From the IMG/VR virus record IMGVR_UViG_3300013132_003882, positions 39,584 through 103,583 of that record: a DNA stretch of 64,000 nt; one strand, 5' to 3'. The notes beneath the pieces are model-generated. The model saw only the letters and a program-made list of their open reading frames with translations, had not been told where the DNA came from and did no database searches. The DNA comes from a virus. Both the position numbers and the translations under genes were made by a program. This document shows positions 49,104-57,731 of the stretch, in pieces. Within the stretch, counting starts at the first letter, position 1; the number at the start of each line of letters is the position of its first letter.

Positions 49104-49330
49104 TCATAAACTGGGATGCTGATCGAGTCATCGGCGAATGCCAAAAAATGTACCACGGAGCAAATGATCCGTATGTCACAGGTTGGAACAATTGGCCTTG
49201 CAAACAAGACCTATATCGTGTAAAATTTGCTGTGGACGAGATGTTAAAGAATACCAGCCGATTCTCAGGCGAAGATGAATGGCTGCTGGAACAAGAAAAA
49301 GAGCAAATGTGGAAGGTATTAAAATCATGA
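49100..49330 (+). CDS. small protein, unknown
   Basis: 76 residues (MIINWDADRVIGECQKMYHG...), ATGA overlaps both sides. No recognised family. Confidence 0.55.
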   Translation: MIINWDADRVIGECQKMYHGANDPYVTGWNNWPCKQDLYRVKFAVDEMLKNTSRFSGEDEWLLEQEKEQMWKVLKS

Positions 49331-49518
49331 TTGAAGTTCAACCCAAAGATCCAAGTCGGGGACATTTTTATGTCAGCCTTGTCAAAAGTGCATTGCGAAT
49401 CATAGCAGGTGGCTGTATAATTGCGGCAGGATATTCTATCAACCAACCTTGGCTTGTTGCAGGCGGTGCATTACTACTTGGAGCAGAACTTTTAGGTATT
49501 GTAGAGGAATTGGTTTGA
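49327..49518 (+). CDS. small membrane protein
   Basis: 63 residues with two hydrophobic segments (LVKSALRIIAGGCIIAAGYS..., PWLVAGGALLLGAELLGIV). ATGA overlap upstream, TTGA overlap downstream. Confidence 0.6.
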   Translation: MIEVQPKDPSRGHFYVSLVKSALRIIAGGCIIAAGYSINQPWLVAGGALLLGAELLGIVEELV

Positions 49519-49715
49519 ACATCAACTGTGAAAAGTGCAACGCTACATTTGAATGTGGTGCTCACACTGGACACTGCTGGTGCTTTGAATTAGAACACAT
49601 TACTCCCGACAATTGCGGCACAAACTGTTTGTGCCAATCCTGTTTGCAACAACTAGTAGACGACAAAAATGAAACAACTCTGGACCGAAAAGTACCGCCC
49701 CAACACACTAATTGA
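49515..49715 (+). CDS. cysteine-rich CWC-type protein (TTG start)
   Basis: 66 residues. CEKCNATFECGAHTGHCWCFEL plus NCGTNCLCQSCL: nine Cys, matching the short cysteine-rich CWC family, probably zinc-binding. TTG start overlaps the previous stop (TTGA). Confidence 0.65.
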   Translation: MNINCEKCNATFECGAHTGHCWCFELEHITPDNCGTNCLCQSCLQQLVDDKNETTLDRKVPPQHTN

Positions 49716-50592
49716 TTATGTGTTTCGTGATCAAGCACAGCGAGAACAAGTAGAAGGTTGGGTACGGTCTGGTGCTATTCCGCACCTGCTGTTCTCTGGC
49801 TCACCAGGTGTGGGCAAGACCACCCTGGCCCGGATCTTGATCCAGGAACTGGGCATTGATCCATTTGATGTGATGGAAATCAATGCATCAAGAGAAAACA
49901 ACATTGACACAATCCGTGCCAAGATCACCAGCTTTGTGCAGACCATGCCATTTGGTGATTTCAAGATTGTGTTGTTGGACGAAGCAGACTACATCACGCC
50001 CAATGGTCAGGCAGCCCTGCGTGGTGTGATGGAGACGTATTCCAGCACTGCCCGATTCATTCTCACTTGTAACTATCCCAATCGTGTTATTCCAGCCTTG
50101 CACAGCAGATGTCAAGGATTTCACATTGAGAAAGTGGATGTGACAGAGTTCACTGCTAGAATGGCCACCATACTGGTGACAGAGTCAGCGGAGTTTGATT
50201 TAGACACCTTGGACAGTTATGTCAAGGCCACTTATCCAGATCTTCGCAAGTGTATCAACTTGTGCCAAATGAACACTGTGGATAGCAGACTCAATGCACC
50301 ACACGGCGACGAAGGTGGTGCAACGTCTGACTACTTGCTCACAGCAGTGGACCTGTTCAAGCGTGGTCGAACACGTGAAGCCAGAACCTTGCTGTGCCAA
50401 AATGTGCGCAGTGAGGACATGGAAAACCTGTTCCGTTGGATGTACGACAACTTGGATTTGTGGGGCACCACACCCGAACGTCAAGACCAAGCCATCATAA
50501 TCATCCGTAACAGCGCAGCCAATGCCAGTCTTGTGGCAGACCATGAAATCAACTTGAGCGCCACAATTGTAGAACTGTGTAACATAGAATGA
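49669..50592 (+). CDS. 44: sliding clamp loader large subunit (T4 gp44-like)
   Basis: 307 residues, AAA+ ATPase: Walker A GSPGVGKTT (about 44-52), Walker B VLLDEADY, sensor 1 LTCNYPNRV, and the SRC motif (HSRCQGF). Loads the sliding clamp during phage DNA replication. The partner (gp62) and clamp (gp45) are not in this window. Confidence 0.92.
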   Translation: MKQLWTEKYRPNTLIDYVFRDQAQREQVEGWVRSGAIPHLLFSGSPGVGKTTLARILIQELGIDPFDVMEINASRENNIDTIRAKITSFVQTMPFGDFKIVLLDEADYITPNGQAALRGVMETYSSTARFILTCNYPNRVIPALHSRCQGFHIEKVDVTEFTARMATILVTESAEFDLDTLDSYVKATYPDLRKCINLCQMNTVDSRLNAPHGDEGGATSDYLLTAVDLFKRGRTREARTLLCQNVRSEDMENLFRWMYDNLDLWGTTPERQDQAIIIIRNSAANASLVADHEINLSATIVELCNIE

Positions 50593-50882
50593 GATACCTG
50601 CTGTTGACCTATATGACCAAACCCGACGGCCGAATTGACGAAGTTATGGCCGTGGCTCGAAATCTCAAAAAAAGAGACATTGCCACTTGCAATGTCATAC
50701 TTGACTTCAAAACCTTGAGTGTGTTAAAATGCAGCATGGCAGGCACAACTGTGCCCAGGGATTTTGATCGCATAGCCGGTTACTATCATCAACACTATGC
50801 AGCCACCATAGAACGATTATTCAAAGAAAATGGATACCAAGTTGAAGTCAACAACCCCGAAACCAAACCTGATTTTAGTTGA
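50589..50882 (+). CDS. conserved phage replication-region protein
   Basis: 97 residues (MRYLLLTYMTKPDGRIDEVMAVARNLKKRD...). It sits next to the clamp loader as in T4-like cyanophages; function unknown. ATGA overlap with gene 44. Confidence 0.65.
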   Translation: MRYLLLTYMTKPDGRIDEVMAVARNLKKRDIATCNVILDFKTLSVLKCSMAGTTVPRDFDRIAGYYHQHYAATIERLFKENGYQVEVNNPETKPDFS

Positions 50883-51450
50883 CGCAGATGGCGTCTTGCT
50901 CGACTGGGAGTTTGCTTTCTCAATCTGGATGGACGAACACGGATTTGTTAAACAGGAGGGTCACCAATTTGAATACGACATTGGTGACCGTTATGGTGTA
51001 GGACACAAACAGGGCCGCAAACTTATAAAAATGTTCAACGAATCAGCCGCAATTGGATTCTTGCCACCCTTGCGTGATGCCATGTACTATGTGAAACGAC
51101 TGCACGAAGAACATGGCTATGTGTTTCATTGCATCACCAGTCTCAGCACAGACGTCAACGCTGGCCGACTGAGAGAAATGAACCTGCGCAAATTGTTTGG
51201 CAAAACAGCATTTGAAGATGTGACTTGTTTGGCCACAGGTGCTGCTAAAAACTATGCCTTGGAACCCTATGCTGGATCAGGACTGTGGTGGTTTGAGGAC
51301 AAAATTGAAAATGCGGTTGTTGGACATGAAATGGGTCTTAAATCTGTGCTAATAGAGCATGGACACAATATGACTTTTGAACACCCGAACATTCCTAGGG
51401 TAAAAAATTGGAAAGAGATTTACGATCTTATAACCAATGCCAGCCACTAA
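50830..51450 (+). CDS. HAD-family phosphatase with recoded 3' end
   Basis: 206 residues. LILVDADGVLLDWEFAF is the HAD motif I, HCITSLS motif II, and FEDKIENAVVGHEMG motif IV; likely a 5'(3')-deoxyribonucleotidase-like enzyme. The last sixteen codons (VKNWKEIYDLITNASH) were apparently supplied by the neighbouring homing element, since a diverged copy of this end remains at 52104-52145. Confidence 0.8.
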   Translation: MDTKLKSTTPKPNLILVDADGVLLDWEFAFSIWMDEHGFVKQEGHQFEYDIGDRYGVGHKQGRKLIKMFNESAAIGFLPPLRDAMYYVKRLHEEHGYVFHCITSLSTDVNAGRLREMNLRKLFGKTAFEDVTCLATGAAKNYALEPYAGSGLWWFEDKIENAVVGHEMGLKSVLIEHGHNMTFEHPNIPRVKNWKEIYDLITNASH

Positions 51451-52069
51451 CTCCGCGTTTAATTAATCCACCGATTGCTTCTGGAGTTATTCCATATGCT
51501 TTTGCAGCATCACCTCTACTTTGGAATATCTCTCCACTAGGAGAAATACACGGCTTCCTTCCATACTGTGATAATTTCATTTTTGTTTCAGCGGTATGTG
51601 GTTTTTTATATTTTATTATTCTGCCAGGCACAAAAATATCAGGTTGTGTTCCTTCGGGCACGTAAATATTTTCTGTCCCATTGTTATACCATCTAAGATT
51701 ATTTTCAACAATAGCCGATCTACCAAACATTGAATTCTTAGAGCCTGTTGTGTCTCTCTTCGCCATGCCTATCCTATAATTTTCACATCTTGATGTGTCA
51801 CCACCGTCTCCTGTTTCGGGACGCATATTTGCAAAATTTTGATCATTAACAACATCCCATAATTCTGAATAGTATTGTCCTTTTGTTTTAATTTCTTCAA
51901 GATTGTCGGATTCAAAAAGAATTAAGGTGGAAACATCATTACCGTGTTTGGCTAAATGACGAGTCCACCTTAATCCAGATCCTTTATATTTGTAAGGATC
52001 TCCTGTAGTTTTACCAAGGTACTTCAGGCCAGTAACTTGGTGCGTTTTCAAATACAGATATGTTTTTAT
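51428..52069 (-). mobile_element. GIY-YIG homing endonuclease gene, copy 2, start codon degraded
   Basis: Reads YLYLKTHQVTGLKYLGKTTGDPYKYKGSG (GIY-YIG core), with a C-terminal NUMOD/IENR-like repeat (GRKPCISPSGEIFQSRGDAAKAYGI) for DNA binding. Alignment with copy 1 puts ATA (52069-52067) where copy 1 has ATG, 5 nt after CATAAATA; the first standard start is TTG 52051, which would remove the first motif strand. Antisense to the HAD gene, overlapping its last 23 nt. Confidence 0.75.
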
Positions 52070-52074
52070 AATTT

Positions 52075-52082
52075 TATTTATG
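52075..52082 (-). promoter_or_regulatory. late promoter of homing endonuclease 2
   Basis: CATAAATA, then AAATT, then ATA; same geometry as copy 1. Confidence 0.55.
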
Positions 52083-52103
52083 AAGATAAACTAGAAAACG
52101 CTA

Positions 52104-52145
52104 GTTAAAAATTGGCGGGAAATCTACGCAATAATCACCTCCTAA
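52104..52145 (+). pseudogene. displaced original 3' end of the HAD gene
   Basis: In frame: VKNWREIYAIITS-stop, matching VKNWKEIYDLITNASH at the end of 50830-51450. The stop overlaps the end of the convergent phoH gene, the likely ancestral junction. Confidence 0.85.
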
Positions 52146-52876
52146 ACCGCGTAGAGTTTCAACACTGACCCAATAATGCTGTGGCGTTGCACGTCACGAG
52201 TTTGCATTTCGCACACAGCAATTCCTGCAACTGCGGTTTGTTGCAGTTTCGCACATAGATCCAGCAAGCCGTTGTCTCCTTGAGCACGGTCTGCTTGATC
52301 CACATCTCCTGTGATCACAATTTTGGAGTTTTGTCCAATGCGTGTCATCAGCATCTTGACCTGTGCTGGTGTTGCATTCTGCATTTCGTCTGCGATGATC
52401 CACGAATTACGGAAGGTCCGGCCTCTCATGTATGCCAGAGGAGATAGGTCCAGAATCTGATCTTCAATCATGGCCAAGATATCTTGTGGCCTATAGTATT
52501 CACGCATGACGTCCAAGAGCGGACGAGTCCAAGGTTCCATTTTGGCAACCAAGTTACCGGGAAGAAAGCCATGGCTCTCACCCTCTACACCCACTGCGGG
52601 TCTTGTCAGCACTATTCGATCGCATACTCCTTCTCTAAGATTTTTAACAGCAGCCTGCATTGCCAGGTACGTCTTACCTGTTCCAGCGGGTCCGGCTGTG
52701 ACGACAATGTGTTGATCGGGATCTTGCAGGGCCATGACCAGTCGTTCTTGATTTCGTGTTCGAGGGATCAAGTCAATGCGGCGAGGTTGTGCTCGCGGTA
52801 CATTGTTAAAGGCTATGGTGTTTGCTACTTCCAGATTCATACGTTTTTGTGCTTTTTGTGCTCGTTGTCTACTCAA
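52142..52876 (-). CDS. phoH: PhoH-like ATPase (TTG start)
   Basis: 244 residues. Walker A GPAGTGKTYLA, then RPAVGVEGESHGFLPG, and Walker B WIIADEMQNATPAQVKM, diagnostic of PhoH, common in marine phages. I chose TTG 52876 because it is preceded by AGGAGA and follows the late promoter at 52908; longer in-frame extensions start upstream of that promoter. Product begins MSRQRAQKAQKRMNLEVAN. Confidence 0.88.
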   Translation of the reverse strand: MSRQRAQKAQKRMNLEVANTIAFNNVPRAQPRRIDLIPRTRNQERLVMALQDPDQHIVVTAGPAGTGKTYLAMQAAVKNLREGVCDRIVLTRPAVGVEGESHGFLPGNLVAKMEPWTRPLLDVMREYYRPQDILAMIEDQILDLSPLAYMRGRTFRNSWIIADEMQNATPAQVKMLMTRIGQNSKIVITGDVDQADRAQGDNGLLDLCAKLQQTAVAGIAVCEMQTRDVQRHSIIGSVLKLYAV

Positions 52877-52907
52877 GTGTGATTCTCCTAAGCCCTGTAG
52901 GGCCAGG

Positions 52908-52914
52908 TATTTAC
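52908..52914 (-). promoter_or_regulatory. late promoter of phoH
   Basis: GTAAATA on the minus strand, about 30 nt before TTG 52876. Confidence 0.6.
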
Positions 52915-52962
52915 GGTGCAACTTTGTACAATAACGGAGTGGTATTTTCAAGTGCGGGGTCA

Positions 52963-53035
52963 CTAAATACTGACCAGGCCGCAAAAAACCAACCGACCAA
53001 ACTCTATTGAGCGTGTGCAATCACTTTGGTAAATA
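52963..53035 (+). promoter_or_regulatory. two late promoters in tandem
   Basis: CTAAATA (52963-52969) and GTAAATA (53029-53035). The second lies 7 nt before ATG 53043, which has no Shine-Dalgarno. Confidence 0.6.
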
Positions 53036-53042
53036 CAGCATT

Positions 53043-53654
53043 ATGCAAACCAAGAACATACACGGCATCAACGACAAAGAACTGTTCAAATCACACGAAG
53101 ATTATTGGCAGGTGGCCGACGTCATCCGCGGAATTTACATGAGTGACGGGTCGCTAACCACACTACTGGACTTTGAGCGTGTGCTGGACGAAATGGACAT
53201 CTACGCATTTAGAAACTGGGAAATTGGTGAACTGGTAGCAGGCCCAGACATTGGCAAATACACAGTGGGTGTGACCTTTATGTGGCCAGAGCGTATGATG
53301 CCCGACCCCCGAGGTGGCAAACGCCTGCTGCCATTTGATTGCAAGGTCACATACAAAAAGCAAAAGATCAAGATTCCCATCCGGATCAACGATCCGTCAG
53401 ATTACATTCCTGGCACCAAAAAAGCCCGGATCATTGAACGACCTGTGTGGCTGGTAGAAATTGTCATGCCCAAGCGACTTATGAGTGAGATACGCACAGG
53501 AGCCATTGAGATGGAAGGCCAAGAAATTGACTTGGACGAATTGGATCAAGCCTATGAGCAGGATCTAGACAAAGAAGACACACAAAGTGATGCAAAGGCC
53601 CAAGATGCACAACAAAACTTACAACAACAACTCCAACCAGTCCCAGCTGCTTGA
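53043..53654 (+). CDS. conserved late phage protein
   Basis: 203 residues (MQTKNIHGINDKELFKSHEDYWQVADVIRGIYMSD...), acidic and Gln-rich C-terminus. Resembles a conserved unknown of T4-like cyanophages. The very short leader of the nearer late promoter suggests (near-)leaderless translation. Confidence 0.65.
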   Translation: MQTKNIHGINDKELFKSHEDYWQVADVIRGIYMSDGSLTTLLDFERVLDEMDIYAFRNWEIGELVAGPDIGKYTVGVTFMWPERMMPDPRGGKRLLPFDCKVTYKKQKIKIPIRINDPSDYIPGTKKARIIERPVWLVEIVMPKRLMSEIRTGAIEMEGQEIDLDELDQAYEQDLDKEDTQSDAKAQDAQQNLQQQLQPVPAA

Positions 53655-54174
53655 AGGACTACAGTATCGTGACCTAGAAGGCATGATCAAGCCCACTATT
53701 CATGTGGATGAATTTTCAGGCAAAATGGGCGATGACGAAGACATCATTGTGATCAGTTTCTTTGTGCGTGACAAACAAGCAGCCAAGGATCTTGTGGCCT
53801 GGTTTGAAAAGGGCTATGACTTTGTGCTGGATGCTGACCGATCTCCAGGCGAAATCAAACCCAGTCGTTACTTGGTATACGTGGAAATGCGCAGACGCAG
53901 TGCCGCACCACAGTATGTGGCAGAAATGCTCGATGACCTAGAAACACTCACAGAATATGAAGCTGAAGACTGGACCATGCGGTACAATGGTCAAACACAG
54001 CCTTGGTCAGAAGAAGCATTTGCAACAGTTGTGCCGCTCACGCCTGATGATTATCGTCGCACACATGAGTCAGACTTGAATGAGTGGCGTACTGCTGCTG
54101 GATTGCCAGTGAAACCGATTCACGAAACCCGTCCTGACATGCGAGCCTTGCAGGCCGCTGCCGGCGTTATCTAA
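53605..54174 (+). CDS. conserved phage protein, unknown
   Basis: 189 residues (MHNKTYNNNSNQSQLLEGLQY..., IHVDEFSGKMGDDEDIIVISFFVRDKQAAKDLVAWFEKGYDFVLDADRSPGE). Similar proteins pair with the previous gene in T4-like cyanophages. Overlaps it by 50 nt; ATG 53587-53590 region offers earlier starts. Confidence 0.65.
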   Translation: MHNKTYNNNSNQSQLLEGLQYRDLEGMIKPTIHVDEFSGKMGDDEDIIVISFFVRDKQAAKDLVAWFEKGYDFVLDADRSPGEIKPSRYLVYVEMRRRSAAPQYVAEMLDDLETLTEYEAEDWTMRYNGQTQPWSEEAFATVVPLTPDDYRRTHESDLNEWRTAAGLPVKPIHETRPDMRALQAAAGVI

Positions 54175-54682
54175 TCCACTCGCAGTAGATTCTGTTGTTG
54201 CTGTCCTGTTGTAGGTCAGCAATCTCGAACCCAAACTGATCAGCATATTGATGCAACAGTGCCGGAGTCCAAGCAAAGAAATCAATCTCTCTGCAATGGT
54301 CGTTGTCATGGTCCTGACGTCCAGGATTGCAACGCCAATAGATTCTGGCATGTGGTGTTAACAATTGAACCACATGGCCAATTTGCTTTAATATAGTCTC
54401 TTCTGATCCAAAGTTGATACTGCCCAGGCAAAAAGCCACATTGAACAGTATATTTGATTCAAACTGTTCAATGGTGCATTTGTAGTCAGCTTGATCAAAT
54501 GCAGGATCAATTCCAGTCAAATTGGCAATGCGTCCCCGAAACGGATTGGTGCCACATCCTACATCTAATACACTTTCACTCAATTTTATCTTTTGCATCA
54601 AAGCCCATCCAGAATACTCGTATTGGTCTATGTTTGAATGCCAATGTGTGCTGAAATATTTGTCTAGGGTGTGTTGATCCAT
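54167..54682 (-). CDS. class I SAM-dependent methyltransferase
   Basis: 171 residues from ATG 54682 (54700 also possible). VLDVGCGTNPFRG is the SAM-binding motif I; TGIDPAF supplies the acidic motif II. Substrate unknown. It is divergently transcribed from the P-loop-like gene at 54699; a 14-bp AT palindrome (54682-54695) lies at the junction. Confidence 0.75.
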   Translation of the reverse strand: MDQHTLDKYFSTHWHSNIDQYEYSGWALMQKIKLSESVLDVGCGTNPFRGRIANLTGIDPAFDQADYKCTIEQFESNILFNVAFCLGSINFGSEETILKQIGHVVQLLTPHARIYWRCNPGRQDHDNDHCREIDFFAWTPALLHQYADQFGFEIADLQQDSNNRIYCEWIR

Positions 54683-54698
54683 ATAATTAATTATACAC

Positions 54699-55274
54699 AT
54701 GCTTCCCAACAGAATATTTTTAACAGGCGTGCCAGGTTCACGCTGGTCAGGTATTGCACAAAATTTGGAATCTATTCCTGGCTTCAATACCACAGACCGC
54801 ACACTAGCTCGCACATACAGCCATCACAACTACACCGGACACCAAGGTGCGTACTTTGGTCCAGGCATGGAGCTGGAGTGTCGGTTGAGTGCTGATTATA
54901 TCGACTCAGCCTGGACTGAACCCGGTGGCACACGATTAGTGAAAAGTCATGACTGGGCATATATGTTGTCCAATGTCCAGCGTCATTTTCCCACGGATTG
55001 GATCATGCTGGTGTATCGCCCAGACATGGCCGCCTATGCTTGGTGGCACGAAGCAGGTGGATTCCAGATCCGGTATCCTTGCTATGATGCTTACCAAGAC
55101 AGCACAGGTATGTTGGCAGCAATAACTCGACAGAATCAGTGTATCTTAGAATACGCACACAGTAGAAATGCCACTTGGCATCACTTTACCCCTGACTGGG
55201 TTGAGTCAACATTTGGATATAGAGTTGAAATTAACAAGACTTTTCCAGATATTTTAGTAACGGTGTTTAAATGA
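54699..55274 (+). CDS. sulfotransferase-like P-loop protein
   Basis: 191 residues. NRIFLTGVPGSRWSGIAQ resembles the PAPS-binding 5' loop of sulfotransferases and DWIMLVYRPDMAAYAWWHEAGG the 3' region (R-P-D). Moderate confidence; other P-loop kinases are alternatives. Confidence 0.5.
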   Translation: MLPNRIFLTGVPGSRWSGIAQNLESIPGFNTTDRTLARTYSHHNYTGHQGAYFGPGMELECRLSADYIDSAWTEPGGTRLVKSHDWAYMLSNVQRHFPTDWIMLVYRPDMAAYAWWHEAGGFQIRYPCYDAYQDSTGMLAAITRQNQCILEYAHSRNATWHHFTPDWVESTFGYRVEINKTFPDILVTVFK

Positions 55275-55501
55275 AGGATCACGTTTGGTATATCAAGTAC
55301 GCCAGTGCCATTACAATCTTGTGTGCCATGGTGTTGCATGTTTTTGGTATAACCCCTTGGAACAGTTTTGTACAACTGATCGGAGCTGTAGGCTGGGTCT
55401 ATGTGGGATACAAGTGGAATGAACGAGCCCTGATGTTGAACTTCGTGCCCCAGTTCTTTATCATTATTCCGGCACTGGTGTACATATATTTTTTAAAATG
55501 A
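55271..55501 (+). CDS. small membrane protein
   Basis: 76 residues with three membrane segments. ATGA overlaps with both neighbours tie it to the Bug protein gene. Confidence 0.6.
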   Translation: MKDHVWYIKYASAITILCAMVLHVFGITPWNSFVQLIGAVGWVYVGYKWNERALMLNFVPQFFIIIPALVYIYFLK

Positions 55502-56463
55502 AACGACTACTATTACTCTTATTAATACTTCCCATTATAGCCTTAGCCTGGGAACCCACACGTCCTGTCACAGTTGTGATAGGCAATGCACCTGGTGCTG
55601 GCAATGAAATAGCATTTAGAAAACTCGCACAGATCATTAAAGGCACCAACAAAAAGATCATGTTTGTTGTGGAGAATCGTGCAGGTGCCGACAGTGTGAT
55701 TGCCATGAATCACCTGATGACTGTGGCGCCGGACGGACACACCATTGCTGCTTTCAATCACATGAGCTTGTATGTCACACAAGATATCTGGCAGAAGAGC
55801 ATCAAACGCTACGAATACAACAGTTTTGAAGATGTGCTCACAATAGGCAAGAGCCCCTTGGTGTTGGTGGCAGCAGCCACCAGTGCTGTGAACACACCTG
55901 ATGAATTTGCCACACTGTTGCGCACCACAAATCATCCTGTGTTTGTGGCTGTGGGATCAGGCGCACATCGTATCACGTTTGAATATTTGATGATGAAAAC
56001 CACCGGCAATAGATCGCTGGTAAAACACGTACAATTCAACGGTCCGGCACAAGCTGTGCAAAGTGTAGCCAGCCCAGCAGGTGGTACAGAGTTTGGTATC
56101 ATGCCCATTGCAGTAGCACTGCCCTTGATTGAAGCAGGACGAGTACGAGCCATCGGAATCACCGGAGATCGCAAAATAGCACTGATGCCAAATGTACCGC
56201 TATTACGACGAATTGCCCCAGGCATCAATGTGTTTGCGGCCTGGAACATTGTGCTGCCTCCACGAACAGATCGTGTGATAGTGGACTATTATGCAGATTT
56301 ATTTGCTCGGGCTATAAATACAGCAGAATATCAAGAGTGGATGGATCAAAACTTGGTATTTGTGGACAGCCAGGAACTAGATCCAGATGGGTTGCGGCAA
56401 CATGCTCAAGAACTGCGACGAACATTCCTACCCCTAGCAAACCAAATTAACCCCAACGAATAA
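55498..56463 (+). CDS. Bug/TctC-family periplasmic solute-binding protein
   Basis: 321 residues with a signal peptide (MKRLLLLLLILPIIALA) and Bug signatures: RPVTVVIGNAPGAGNEIAFRKLA, VVENRAGADSVIAMNHL, GTIAAFN-like PDGHTIAAF, GTEFGIMPIAVALPLIEAGRVRAIGITG. These bind carboxylates or amides for tripartite uptake and are hugely amplified in Burkholderiales, hinting at the host. No transporter genes are nearby; a role in uptake or decoy binding is speculative. Confidence 0.85.
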   Translation: MKRLLLLLLILPIIALAWEPTRPVTVVIGNAPGAGNEIAFRKLAQIIKGTNKKIMFVVENRAGADSVIAMNHLMTVAPDGHTIAAFNHMSLYVTQDIWQKSIKRYEYNSFEDVLTIGKSPLVLVAAATSAVNTPDEFATLLRTTNHPVFVAVGSGAHRITFEYLMMKTTGNRSLVKHVQFNGPAQAVQSVASPAGGTEFGIMPIAVALPLIEAGRVRAIGITGDRKIALMPNVPLLRRIAPGINVFAAWNIVLPPRTDRVIVDYYADLFARAINTAEYQEWMDQNLVFVDSQELDPDGLRQHAQELRRTFLPLANQINPNE

Positions 56464-56471
56464 TATAAATA
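56464..56471 (+). promoter_or_regulatory. late promoter
   Basis: Exact TATAAATA; AAGGAG ribosome site before ATG 56503. Confidence 0.7.
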
Positions 56472-56502
56472 TTCGTGTATCGATAAACTCAAGGAGAATC
56501 CA

Positions 56503-57198
56503 ATGGATGCAAAACAATTTGTTAAAAAACTAGTCGGCGACAATCAAGCATTGTTCCAGGCCAGTCAACACAACGTCAAAGAATACTTTGACAGCCGACC
56601 GCCTCAAGCGGAACTGGTAGAGCACTTTGTGGGCCGCATGGTCAACGAGCGCATGAACATGGTGGAAATCAGTCAAGCCATTGCTCAAATGCCTGCTGAC
56701 ACCCCAACAGAAGAACTTGAACTGTTGACTCGTCAAGCACAAGACGAAGCCCGTCACTTCCGCATGGTCAAAGAAGTCATTGAGCACATGACTGGTCAGC
56801 CGCTAGACGTAGCCGCTGCCATCGCTGCCGAAGCTGCCAAACCCACTGCCAAAGGTGCTGGCTTGTTGGCCAAGTATGGCGCAGAAAATGATGCTGTTGC
56901 CTTGGCAGCGTATCAGTTGGTTGCCGAAGGTCGTGCAGAAGCAGTATGGAACCAAATGGCTGACTGCATTGAAGACGAGTTCATTTCGACTTCATACGCC
57001 AAGATTGCTCGCGACGAAGGCTTCCACGCCAACATCGGCGGTTGGAAATTGGAAAAATTGGCACAAGACGAAGCCACACAACAACGTGTTGAAGCCCTGG
57101 TAATCAAAATGCGTCGAGACTTGTATGACATTTCATGCCGGAACACTGTGGCTGCTGAAGCAGGCAAGCAACTAGTGGCAGACGCCTACGGTTGGTAA
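56503..57198 (+). CDS. ferritin-like diiron-fold protein
   Basis: 231 residues, all helical. Two ligand-like blocks, QDEARHFRM (ExxH at 82/85) and RDEGFHANIG (ExxH), plus upstream Glu in NERMNMVE and EDEF, fit a four-helix-bundle diiron protein. Not clearly PaaC, ferritin or TenA. It is expressed from a perfect late promoter. Possible oxidoreductase or iron-storage role. Confidence 0.6.
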   Translation: MDAKQFVKKLVGDNQALFQASQHNVKEYFDSRPPQAELVEHFVGRMVNERMNMVEISQAIAQMPADTPTEELELLTRQAQDEARHFRMVKEVIEHMTGQPLDVAAAIAAEAAKPTAKGAGLLAKYGAENDAVALAAYQLVAEGRAEAVWNQMADCIEDEFISTSYAKIARDEGFHANIGGWKLEKLAQDEATQQRVEALVIKMRRDLYDISCRNTVAAEAGKQLVADAYGW

Positions 57199-57731
57199 TG
57201 CGAATAGGACTCACACAACGAGTCCTGTTGCACCGAGATCGAGCGTATGATTCCCTGGAGCACTCATGGTATGAGTATTTGCAGGGACATACGCTTGTTT
57301 CTATTCCAAACAGACTCCCACTATCATGCCCAGACTTAGACGCCTTGATCGTCACAGGCGGAGACGATCATCCCATACGTAATCAAGTTGAGCACAAATT
57401 AATTGATATTATGTCAGCTCGCAATGTTCCAGTGATAGGCATTTGCCACGGATGTCAGTTACTGACACAACGACTAGGTGGTTATGTGACACCAGTGGAT
57501 GATCACCAGGACTGTTATCACGAAGTTTTTTATCATGGTGAACCACACTTGGTCAACAGTTATCATCGACTGCGCATAGAAACAGTACCCCCAGGGGCCA
57601 CTGTGTTGGCCCGTGATCCAGATGGGTATGCGGAAGCATGGATATCAGGGCGCACAGCCGGCATCATGTGGCATCCTGAGCGCATGACACAACCTTGGAT
57701 TCCCCAAGAAATACAACACCTATTATCTTGA
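57198..57731 (+). CDS. class I glutamine amidotransferase (C26-like)
   Basis: 177 residues. Triad Cys83 (GICHGCQLL), His159 and Glu161 (MWHPER); DALIVTGGDDHP upstream. Resembles gamma-glutamyl hydrolase/PuuD-type enzymes. TAATG overlap upstream and TTGA overlap downstream link it to the ferritin-like and following gene. Confidence 0.8.
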   Translation: MRIGLTQRVLLHRDRAYDSLEHSWYEYLQGHTLVSIPNRLPLSCPDLDALIVTGGDDHPIRNQVEHKLIDIMSARNVPVIGICHGCQLLTQRLGGYVTPVDDHQDCYHEVFYHGEPHLVNSYHRLRIETVPPGATVLARDPDGYAEAWISGRTAGIMWHPERMTQPWIPQEIQHLLS

